NCBI GenBank assembly: GCA_965230065.1
Contig: OZ245942.1
Location: forward strand, 806,001-870,000
DNA: 64,000 nucleotides
Direction: 5' to 3'
Origin: G965230065 sp965230065
GTDB lineage: Bacteria > Bacteroidota > Bacteroidia > Cytophagales > Cyclobacteriaceae
Shown here: in pieces, positions 41,497 to 50,100 of the stretch
Position numbering within the stretch: the first letter of the stretch is position 1
Layout of the letters: the number at the start of each line of letters is the position of its first letter
Translations under genes and position numbers: made by a program
Notes under the pieces: model-generated
Told to the model about the DNA's origin: nothing
Database searches by the model: none
The model's input: only the letters and a program-made list of their open reading frames with translations

Positions 41497-43911
41497 CTAA
41501 TAAGTATTCAAGTCAACAAACCTGATTTCTACCCTTCTGCTCTCATCTTTATTGCCTGCTTTGCCTGTAGTAGCGCCATAACCAATTGCTTTGATCCGTC
41601 TTCTTACAATACCACGCTGGTTAAAGAAATTGAGTACTTCAATAGCCCGTTCATTGGATAACCGCTGGTTATCCTCTGCATTTCCTTCCGGGGATGCATA
41701 TCCCGAAATCTCGACCCCGAGGGCCAGGTGTTTTTTCAATAAATCAGACACGTTTTGCAAATCAGCAGTAGCAGTTTCATCGAACTTGCTTTGCCCTATA
41801 TCAAAATAGACTTTGGTTACTTTATTCAATAAGCTTTTGTCATAATCAGCCACAATAGGTTTTCTGTTCTTCTGTTTAATGGCTTCTTCAGTTACATAAA
41901 AAGTAGGAAGGGTATATACAGTTTCATTACCTACTTTTTTGGCCTCTAAATTATCCGTTCCGGTTTCGTCATAATAGTAAGACACTCCGGCGGCTTCTAC
42001 CTTGTCTTCTTCCAGTGATTCAAAGTCTACTTCATCCACCGGATTGGTAGTATACATCAGGTCCAACAGGTACTCAAAGGCAGCTGTATCTGTGGCTGCA
42101 ATGATAGATTCCATCATATCGTATAAATCAATACTATCTTTCTGAACCAGCATGGCTTCGTTAGCTTGCCTTACAGAAGTCTTGGCATTTTCATTTACAT
42201 TATGGAAAGCATTTTTTACTGAAATCTCCTGTCCTACCACTACCCCAAATTGTTTGATGGGTTTCAAAATAATCTCCTGATAAAGTTCATAGAAATAATT
42301 CTGATTTGGGATGTTGATATTGACCGTATACGGCAAATAACCTTCCGATTCTATGATAAGATCGTAATTCCGGCCCGGAGGAAGAATAATCAAATAATTA
42401 CCTGTGGCAGCTTCGGGATTATAAACATAGTCTACTTTTTTATGAGCTTCATTGTCTACTACTTTAATTTCTGTAGGGACAGGTTTCGGTTCGTCTTCAC
42501 CTGCCAAAATTCTACCTTTTATTAAGGTGAGCGGAATATTGGCATCCTGCTCTGGCATTTCAAAATAGTAAATATCCTGCCCTCCTTGTCCACCTTTACG
42601 CTCCGATGAAAAATACCCTGTTTTTCCATTGGCTGTGAGTGTAAAGTAATTATCATCAGTAGGTGTATTGATAGGATATCCCAGGTTTTCAGGTGATCTC
42701 CATTTACCCCCCACATAATCAGTCCTAAATATGTCATACCCTCCCATAGAATTAGGCCCGTTGGAAGTAAAAAACAAAGTTTTGCTATCAGGGTGAATGA
42801 AAGGAGCATCTTCGTCATGTTCTGTATTTACAGAAGGGCCTAAATTTTCTGGTTTGCCCCATTTACCGCCAGGCAGCATTGAAACTTTGTAGATGTCCAT
42901 GCCTCCGTAACCACTGTTCCGGTTACTGGCAAAATATATAGTTTTACCATTGGGCGTCATGCTGGCGGTGGTTTCCAAAAACCTGGAATTGACATGATCT
43001 CCCATAGTAGCAGGTACCGACCACCCTTTGGCTGTTTTTTTAATAGTATACAGGTTGCCGGTATTGTTGGCACCTCCTACAAATACCAGCATTTCCTGTC
43101 CATCTGCTGATATGCCTGCGGTGCCTACGTTGAAATTTGTTTTCAAGTCAATTTCTTTAGGATTACCCCATTTGCCATTACTTTCTTTTTCAGCAATGAA
43201 TATCTTTTCTACCAGCTTGCCGCGTTCTTCCCGTAAGGCTGTATAGGCCATCATGCTTTCGTCAGCCGTTACCACCGGATTGTATTCTGTATTGGCAGAG
43301 TTAATTGCATCATTAAACCGATGGATTACAATGCCTTTCTTTTCGCTCATCAGGAAAAGGGCATTTTTGCACATCTTCATTTGCCGGGCTGCATCATCCA
43401 GTTTTTCCCGTGATTTTTTATCATCGGGCTTGGCCAGCTTTTTATATTGTTCATAGCTATCAATGGCTGCTTGCACCTGAATATTTCTATGATACGTTTT
43501 TCCCAAATAATAATATAGCTCAGCAGGAAGGCCGGCATCTAATTGTTTGCTGCGTGCTTGCTCCAGATAAGTAACTGCTTTCAGTTGTTCGTTCAGCACA
43601 GGAGCTTCAGCGTAACATACACCCAGCCTGTAATGAACAATCGGATCGTTAACCCCTTCGTCAACTGCCTGCTGATATAGGGGCAGTGCAGCTTCGTAAT
43701 TTTGGGCCAGTTCAAAGAACTTATTGGCCCGGTCGATGATCGGATCCAGGGAACCCTGGGCGAAAACTCCGGTTGAAATACATGTAAGGCTTAGTGAAAT
43801 GATGCATAAAAAGGGCGACAAGCCAGAAAAAAAGCCTCTTTTTACACATAAAAGACTGTTTTGCGCAAAGCTTTTCCAGCTTCTTGTACTCGAAAAAATA
43901 TTAGCTTTCAT
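41497..43911 (-). CDS. OmpA-family protein with TPR, PD40 propeller and carboxypeptidase-like domains (PorE-type)
   Basis: An 804-residue envelope protein. A long basic leader and hydrophobic stretch (LSPFLCIISLSLTCISTGVFAQ) lead to TPR-like helices (DPIVHYRLGVCYAEAP). PD40/WD40-like propeller blades come next, each with text such as KTIYFASNRNSGYGGMDIYKV, KTLFFTSNGPNSMGGYDIFRT and GKTGYFSSERKGGQGGQDIYYF. A carboxypeptidase-regulatory-like domain follows, and the OmpA peptidoglycan-binding domain closes it (VYFDIGQSKFDETA, ISGYASPEGNAEDNQRLSNERA). This order matches the T9SS protein PorE. It could anchor the secretion machinery to peptidoglycan. A PorP/SprF gene lies nearby. Confidence 0.88.
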   Translation of the reverse strand: MKANIFSSTRSWKSFAQNSLLCVKRGFFSGLSPFLCIISLSLTCISTGVFAQGSLDPIIDRANKFFELAQNYEAALPLYQQAVDEGVNDPIVHYRLGVCYAEAPVLNEQLKAVTYLEQARSKQLDAGLPAELYYYLGKTYHRNIQVQAAIDSYEQYKKLAKPDDKKSREKLDDAARQMKMCKNALFLMSEKKGIVIHRFNDAINSANTEYNPVVTADESMMAYTALREERGKLVEKIFIAEKESNGKWGNPKEIDLKTNFNVGTAGISADGQEMLVFVGGANNTGNLYTIKKTAKGWSVPATMGDHVNSRFLETTASMTPNGKTIYFASNRNSGYGGMDIYKVSMLPGGKWGKPENLGPSVNTEHDEDAPFIHPDSKTLFFTSNGPNSMGGYDIFRTDYVGGKWRSPENLGYPINTPTDDNYFTLTANGKTGYFSSERKGGQGGQDIYYFEMPEQDANIPLTLIKGRILAGEDEPKPVPTEIKVVDNEAHKKVDYVYNPEAATGNYLIILPPGRNYDLIIESEGYLPYTVNINIPNQNYFYELYQEIILKPIKQFGVVVGQEISVKNAFHNVNENAKTSVRQANEAMLVQKDSIDLYDMMESIIAATDTAAFEYLLDLMYTTNPVDEVDFESLEEDKVEAAGVSYYYDETGTDNLEAKKVGNETVYTLPTFYVTEEAIKQKNRKPIVADYDKSLLNKVTKVYFDIGQSKFDETATADLQNVSDLLKKHLALGVEISGYASPEGNAEDNQRLSNERAIEVLNFFNQRGIVRRRIKAIGYGATTGKAGNKDESRRVEIRFVDLNTY

Positions 43912-44056
43912 ATCATTTATTTTCTAAATACACGAATTAATAATCATGTAAATTCTCGAATGAATACTATTGAAAGCTAGGCAATTTGCCAGGAATGATA
44001 AATCTGTTTTCAGGGTTAATTGAACGATGTAACATTTCTTCAAAAAGAAAAAATAA

Positions 44057-45325
44057 TCAACTTGCTGCCGGTTGCTGGTCTTCCGCAGATTTTTCTTTGT
44101 CTATGGCTTCTAACCGCTGAAACAAAGGAGGATGGGAATAATGAAAAAATACATACCATTTATGGGGCAGCAAATTGCTCAGGTTTTTGGCAGAAAGTTT
44201 TTTTAATGCCGTTTGCAATGCCCCTCCGTCATAGGTATGGGCAGCATAAGCATCGGCTTCAAATTCATTCTTCCGGCTCCATATATTCATGAGCAGCCCA
44301 ATAAAGGTACTGATGGGGGAATACAAAATACCAAAGGCAATCAGGTTTACAGGAATACTGATTTGTGCTGCACCCAATGCATAAGATATCTGTTCGTTAA
44401 ATAATAACAAAGACAAAATATACAGTGTAACACCTATTTGCAGTATGGAAAACAAATAACCAGAAACAATATGTTTCTTCTTATAGTGCCCTACTTCATG
44501 AGCCAGCACAGCTACCAACTCTTCCTGTGAATGATTTTCTATGAGGGTGTCATATAATACGATTTTTTTCTTCCGCCCCAGGCCTGAGAAAAAAGCATTG
44601 GATTTATTAGACCTTTTGGAGCCATCTATCACAAAAATATTATCCAACGGAAAATTAATTTTCTGGCTGTACGCTTCTATGGCTTCTTTCAAGTCTCCGT
44701 TTTCAAGGGGGGTAAGCTTGTTGAAAATTGGAACAATTAGCGTTGTGTAAAACATATTGAGCAGCAGGATGAACAAAGCAGCCACTCCCCAGAAATACAG
44801 CCAGAAATCCGGGCCAATTTCTATAACCAGATAAAGAAAAATATAACCGATAATTCCTCCAATGAGGATAGTCAGCAAATAGCCTTTTAATTTGTCTGCC
44901 ACAAATAGTTTTGGGGTGGTGCGGTTGAAGCCAAACTTTTCTTCAATCACAAAAGTGCCGTACCATTGGAAAGGAAGTGTAAGCAGATCAGAAGCGAAAA
45001 AAAGAAGGGCAAAATAAACCAGGGCATGGATGATGGGGCCTTCAAAAAAAGGACGGAGTGCAGCGTCAAACCACCCAAAAAAGCCTGTGCTCATCAAAAC
45101 AAATGATACTACAAAGCTGACAGTAGATGTTACCATCGAGAACCTGCCATTGGCACGCTGGTAGGCAATGGATTTTTGATATTCTTCTTCATCGTAGATT
45201 CCTTTCAGGCGTTCCGGTAAAGTAGATTTTTTGTTGCGGTGGTTCAGGTATTCTAAAAACTGTTCCAACAAAAAGTTGACAGTGATGATGCCTAAAATAA
45301 TGTATAATATCGCTTGTGCACTCAC
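44057..45325 (-). CDS. M48-family (Ste24-like) membrane zinc metalloprotease
   Basis: A 422-residue polytopic protease of the CAAX prenyl protease 1/Ste24 type. Hydrophobic helices occur near residues 5-22, 65-85, 100-118, 150-170, 177-200 and 290-340. The zinc motif is H276-E277-x-x-H280 in LAHEVGHYKKKH; the third ligand is in SRKNEFEADAYA. FVIDGSKRSNKSNAFFSGLG precedes it, as in the family. The start codon is GTG. It is likely a membrane quality-control protease. Confidence 0.94.
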   Translation of the reverse strand: MSAQAILYIILGIITVNFLLEQFLEYLNHRNKKSTLPERLKGIYDEEEYQKSIAYQRANGRFSMVTSTVSFVVSFVLMSTGFFGWFDAALRPFFEGPIIHALVYFALLFFASDLLTLPFQWYGTFVIEEKFGFNRTTPKLFVADKLKGYLLTILIGGIIGYIFLYLVIEIGPDFWLYFWGVAALFILLLNMFYTTLIVPIFNKLTPLENGDLKEAIEAYSQKINFPLDNIFVIDGSKRSNKSNAFFSGLGRKKKIVLYDTLIENHSQEELVAVLAHEVGHYKKKHIVSGYLFSILQIGVTLYILSLLLFNEQISYALGAAQISIPVNLIAFGILYSPISTFIGLLMNIWSRKNEFEADAYAAHTYDGGALQTALKKLSAKNLSNLLPHKWYVFFHYSHPPLFQRLEAIDKEKSAEDQQPAAS

Positions 45326-45375
45326 GCTGCTTAGAGTTTATCAATTTTTGACTTCAGAGACCTGGCTTCCCAGCC

Positions 45376-45389
45376 CGGCAAATTTGCCG
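45376..45389. repeat. Perfect 14-bp palindrome upstream of the M48 gene
   Basis: CGGCAAATTTGCCG is a perfect palindrome about 50 bp before the M48 protease start. It may be an operator or a transcript hairpin. No regulator is next to it. Confidence 0.4.
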
Positions 45390-45445
45390 TATTAGGAAAT
45401 CTGTCCTCCTTTCAAACGAAGATAACGCTAAGAAGATTCGCAAAC

Positions 45446-45478
45446 AAAAAAGGCTGTTAACCTCAATGACAACAGCCT
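45446..45478 (-). terminator. Terminator between the porP-like and M48 genes
   Basis: AGGCTGTT (45451-45458) pairs with AACAGCCT (45471-45478); the minus strand then reads TTTTTTG. It lies 17 bp past the stop of a 22-codon ORF and about 370 bp past the PorP/SprF stop codon. Confidence 0.85.
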
Positions 45479-45494
45479 GGAAAACCTTATCTAC

Positions 45495-45563
45495 TTACCA
45501 CTTCCCGGATTTATTCCGGAACCTCTTGAAGAAAGAGTAATAACTCATAGAACGAGATTCCAT
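45495..45563 (-). CDS. Candidate 22-residue peptide in a structured transcript
   Basis: ATG at 45563 opens a 22-codon frame (MESRSMSYYSFFKRFRNKSG, then KW and stop). It is basic and aromatic. A purine-rich segment lies 5' of it, and a terminator follows at once. The frame lies inside a stem-loop formed by CACTTCCCGG (45499-45508) and CCGGGAAGTG (45592-45601), so it could also be only part of a noncoding RNA. I do not recognise it. Confidence 0.35.
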   Translation of the reverse strand: MESRSMSYYSFFKRFRNKSGKW

Positions 45564-45601
45564 TCTTTAATGAGGAGGTCCCGGCACAGGGCCGGGAAGT
45601 G
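45499..45601 (-). ncRNA. Structured noncoding region (long stem with two inner hairpins)
   Basis: The 10-bp arms CACTTCCCGG and CCGGGAAGTG enclose about 83 bp. Each arm can alternatively form a local hairpin: CCGGATTTATTCCGG near 45506, and TCCCGGC-ACAG-GGCCGGGA near 45579-45597. Alternative pairings of this type suggest a regulatory RNA or leader on the minus strand, which ends at the terminator at 45478. No known family is recognised. Confidence 0.4.
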
Positions 45602-45669
45602 CAGTATCGTGATTTCTTACTATAACGTTTTGCGATGATGATATATAAATTAGCTACATTTCTTCTATT

Positions 45670-45795
45670 CCTCCCGTGCCACGGTGGCCCCTAACCCCCT
45701 CAATGAGGGGGAAATTGTCCCACGGTGGCGGGGGTAGGGCCACCGTGGCAGCGGAGTGGAGTTTACTTTGCATCACCGCGCCACGGTGGCCGCAA
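45670..45795. repeat. Cluster of GCCACGGTGGC palindromes and a C/G-rich hairpin
   Basis: The palindromic core CCACGGTGG / CCACCGTGG occurs four times between about 45677 and 45792, and CCCCCTCAATGAGGGGG forms a hairpin near 45700. The GC content is far above the neighbourhood. Such blocks are typical of dispersed intergenic repeats. The overlapping open frame is a by-product. Confidence 0.65.
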
Positions 45796-45846
45796 AACGT
45801 TACAATCAGTGAGATTAGATTTATTGTTTTTCTTGCAAAATACCTG

Positions 45847-46878
45847 CTAAAACTTAGGACAAGGAATTTTCCGTACGTGCTTGGGCGGAATGCTCGGGTC
45901 GCGCAGTGAAAACAGGTAAGATATAGAAATTTCATGTGCCCCACCGCTTTGGATACCCAATCCTGAAATGGTATAATCAAAGCTATAACCCACGCTCAGG
46001 TTGTTCATCACCATTCCTACCAGCAAAATGATAGATTCGTTATTGGGGTTGCCTTCCAGGGTTTTGATAGGCAAACCACGGTACCACATTCCAAATACCA
46101 CCGGTTCATAAGTAAGGTAAGCTCCTACATCCAACTGGTCAAAGGGGCCTTGCATTTTGTAATTGGCTACAGGCGTAATACTTCTTTCCTGTCCTTTTTG
46201 GTTATACCCAAACTGCCGGAAACCCGTGGGCAACATAATTTTATACCCGGCATGGAATGAGCTTTTCATGGGCAATTTGCTTTCTTCCCCTTCTCCCAGA
46301 AAAGACTGGTTGGGCTGGGTGATGTGGTGCGCCGCATATCCAAAGAAAAAGTTTTCATTGTACAAAATACCACCCAATGAAATATCAAAAAACGATGTAG
46401 TTAACCCTGAATTAAGCTGTTCCTGGGTGGGCACATTGATAGGCCCCCGGTCAGAAAGCTGATCCCCAAAAATTAATTTATTGAAGTTGACATCACGATG
46501 GTAAAAAGCCGCCTCAAAACCCGGGCGGAAGGTCAATTTATCGGTAATGGCCAGTTGGTAGGCATACTGTGCCCCTACGGAAATAGAGTTTAAACCGGCC
46601 AACCCTTCCCGGTCGCCATTCACAATCAGGCCCACACCACTGTTAAAGTCTTCAAAAAAGTGATCGAAATACACCGAAGCAGTTGTAAAATTGGTCTCCA
46701 AAGAAGGCCACTGGCTTCTGAAATTAAGCCCAACCCGGCTCAATTCGGTAGAGCCGGCAAAAGCTGGGTTTAAGTATAAAGGAGCCGCATAAAACTGCGA
46801 AAACTGCGGGTCTTGTGCGTATAAGGCTGTTCCCGTAGTGAGGGCTACCATCCAAACTAGAAAAAATTTTCGCATCAA
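45847..46878 (-). CDS. PorP/SprF-family type IX secretion membrane protein
   Basis: A 343-residue outer-membrane protein. The signal peptide is followed at once by the family signature AQDPQFSQFYAAPLYLNPAFAG. Later motifs include LNFRSQWPSL, VGLIVNGDREGLAGLNSISVGAQYAYQL, FHAGYKIMLPTGF and SVGYSFDYTISGLG with SGGAHEISISYLF. The C-terminal tail is basic with one cysteine. Such proteins attach or export a type B sorted adhesin encoded beside them; that partner is the divergent gene at 47147. Confidence 0.96.
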   Translation of the reverse strand: MMRKFFLVWMVALTTGTALYAQDPQFSQFYAAPLYLNPAFAGSTELSRVGLNFRSQWPSLETNFTTASVYFDHFFEDFNSGVGLIVNGDREGLAGLNSISVGAQYAYQLAITDKLTFRPGFEAAFYHRDVNFNKLIFGDQLSDRGPINVPTQEQLNSGLTTSFFDISLGGILYNENFFFGYAAHHITQPNQSFLGEGEESKLPMKSSFHAGYKIMLPTGFRQFGYNQKGQERSITPVANYKMQGPFDQLDVGAYLTYEPVVFGMWYRGLPIKTLEGNPNNESIILLVGMVMNNLSVGYSFDYTISGLGIQSGGAHEISISYLFSLRDPSIPPKHVRKIPCPKF

Positions 46879-47146
46879 ATTCGTTCGTTAAATCAAGTTA
46901 TGAGCACAGAGAGCTTTGTACTAAAAGCGTAATTATTAGGTAAATATTGTGATGGGTTTTGCAAAAAGTTTAGTACAGATTCTGTTCCAAAAATATTAAT
47001 TCGTTAAAAATTACGTTTCAATAAAAAATATTGATGTAGTAATACATCACAAAACGACTGTAAAAATAGCAGATACCTGCCAGAGTGCGCACACTATTTG
47101 CTATGAATTCTTACACTTAGGGCATAACCGCTTTTAATACATCGAT

Positions 47147-50100
47147 ATGTGTAGTAAAACTTTTTCAATAAAGCTAAAATTCATCATATTCTTTCTTTTT
47201 GTTGCTTCTACTCAAATTGTTTTAGCGCAAAGCCGACCACAAAAAAATTGGATTTTTGGTTCCGGGGAAGTCATTACCTTTGGCGATGATGCCGACCGTA
47301 CCGCTGATCAGGGAGACAACCTGCCTATGGGTGCCCGGGCCGTGGCCAACGATCCTGTTACCGGTGACTTGTTGTTTTACACTGATGGTAATATTGTGTA
47401 CGATGCTTGCGGCAACCAAATTGCAACCGGATTAGGAGGCGACCCTAATGCCAACCAACCCGTGGTTATTGCCCCTAATCCAACTCCCACAGAAGGCTCG
47501 TTAGAATATTATATCATTGTAAACAATGGAGGAAATATCGTTTACCGGGAAATCACGGTTGTTACCAACCCTACCCCACCTCCTATTGCCCCCAATTGCC
47601 AGTTTAATTATAACATATCCGGATCAAATCAAACCACGGGCATCAACGGTGTAAGCGATGCCATGGCTGTGGTGCCCAATGATGATAACAGCGGCTTCTG
47701 GCTGGTGACCCAAACACCCGCTTCGGATGAATACAGGGTATCGGAAATTACAGCAACTAACATTGGCCCTACCCAAACATATAACTTAGGGACACCCATA
47801 GATGCCGTAAACTTTTCATACAGCCCGGCCAGTAATCAACTGGCTGCTTCCGGGGCTGAAGTACAAATCCTGAACATTAACCCCGCTACCGGACAGCTTA
47901 CCCTTGAACAAACCATTGGTGGTATTGGACAGGATGCTGTGGATACCGAATGGTCTGCCGATGCCAATAATTTAAAGCTTTATATTTCTACCGGAGCGGG
48001 CGGACAGCTTTACCAATATGATTTGGATGCCGGGGCATTGAACATAGTGCCCGGCTCGGGCGTAGCCACCAATAGTTTTGGGTTAAAACGTGGCCCCGAT
48101 GGCAATATTTACCACTTGTACCAGGCTACAGGTGGAGGCCCCTTTTTAATGGGGGAAATAAGTGCAGCCGACAGTGTTTTTTCATTGGTAAGTTACTCGC
48201 CCAACCAGTTTGGGGGAAATGATTTTGACACTGAGTTTTTCCCTGAATTTGCCCCACTTTCCCAACAAAATTATTCGGTAAGCTTCACTACCGTAGGCAA
48301 TTGCCAGAACCAGCCTACGCAATTTTTCCCCAACTTTCCTCCCGGCACGCCCCAGCCAGACAGCCTGATTTGGTTGATTGATGGGCAGCAAATCCGTGGG
48401 TTCAGTCCCTCTTATACTTACCAAAACCCCGGAGGTGGGCAGGTAACCGTAGCAGCTTTCTGGCCCGATACCATGGCGACTTTTTCGGGTGCAGCCACCA
48501 TCCAGCAATTCGATGTACAAATACAAATTCCGCAGGACACGACCATCTGCCCGGGAGATGTAGCTACCCTGAATGCCGAGCCTCAAAGCGGACAGCAAGG
48601 TGGTGGTGGAACCGGGGGCGGTAGTTACCAATATTTGTGGAGTACCGGTGAGAGCACAGCAGAAATTGAAGTGGATGAAGCGGGTGTTTACTGGGTAGTA
48701 GTCACCGACCAAAGCTCAGGCTGTGCCACTTATGCTGAGTCTAATGTGAAAGAATATGAAGTTGAAAACCAGACCTATAACGTTTGGTATTTTGGCAATA
48801 ATGCCGGATTGGATTTTAATACTTTATACGATCCTGACGGAGAAACTGGAGAAGTTACCGGAATTGGCGATGGCACCCTCGATGCCCCCGAAGCCGTAGC
48901 AGCCGTATCGGATGGGAACGGGGATATTCTGTTTTATACCGATGGGGAAACCATGGTTTTCGTTACCAAAGACCCCAACACAGGCGATAATATTCATCAA
49001 CCTATACCCGTAGCCGGAAACGACCTGGGTGGCGACCCTGCCAGTTCGCAAGTCATCATGGTGCAGGTGCCAGATACGGATGGGATGTATTATGTGTTTA
49101 CGACCACAGCCGTGGAAAATGGCGGTTATGAGCTGAGGTATTCGGTGGTAGACCTGAAAGCGCAGGCGGTGGTTTCTGCCAACAACCTATTGTTTGCCAA
49201 AAGTACCGAAAGCATTGCCATTTTTGGCGGACAAGGCTCTAATGCCGTACTGGTAGCCCATGAATATGGTAACAACAACTTTAGGGCTTATCCTATTTCC
49301 GCACAGGGCATCGGACAGCCTGTCATTTCCTCGGAAGGTTCGGTATCTGCCCTGAACAGTCCTGAAGATGGACGTGGATATATGAAATTTGGAGGCATTT
49401 CTTCTGATTCTACCTCTACGGTACTGGCCGTTCCTTTTGGAGACAAAGTAGAAATATTTGATTTTGACCTGACAACCCTGGAAATAACCGGGCTCAGAAG
49501 CACAGTAGATTTCACCGGAAGGGGTTTCCCTTACGGAGTAGAGTTTCAGGGAGATACTGTAGTTGTTTCCACCAATCAGGGATTATTTTATGCTGATGCA
49601 TCCGGAGTTCCGCCTAATGTAACTCCACAAGCTGGCCCACTGGGAAATAATTTTGGAGCGCTTCAGGTTGGCCCTGATGGACAGATTTATGTGGCTGAAG
49701 ACGGAGCAGGCTCTATCCGCTCAGTATCGGTAAGCCAAAGTGGTATTAACTTCGGAAATTCGGTTGATTTACAGGGAGCTACAAGCGGGCTGGGTTTACC
49801 CAATTTTATCAACCAGGGAGGTAACTCCTTTCAGGAACCTTCCATTTCTGTAGACAATGCCTGCGCTGGGAATGAAACTTCTTTTGCAGCTACACCTACC
49901 GACCCCATCATTGACGAGTTTGCATGGACAATTTTCAGAATGGAAGATGACGGAAGCCTTGGCCCCCAGGTGAATGGTATTCCTGCTGATTCCCTGAGTG
50001 AAGATGCATTTTCCCATGTTTTTGAAGAAACTGGTAATTTCAGGGCCGTTGTCAATATTACAAACCCCTGCGGACTGGACACAACACTTACCCAGGATTT

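Noticed and set aside
45654..45980. 108-codon open frame on the minus strand
   Set aside because: It runs through the GC-rich palindrome cluster and into the C-terminal part of the PorP/SprF-like gene in another frame; its sequence is low-complexity and matches no family.
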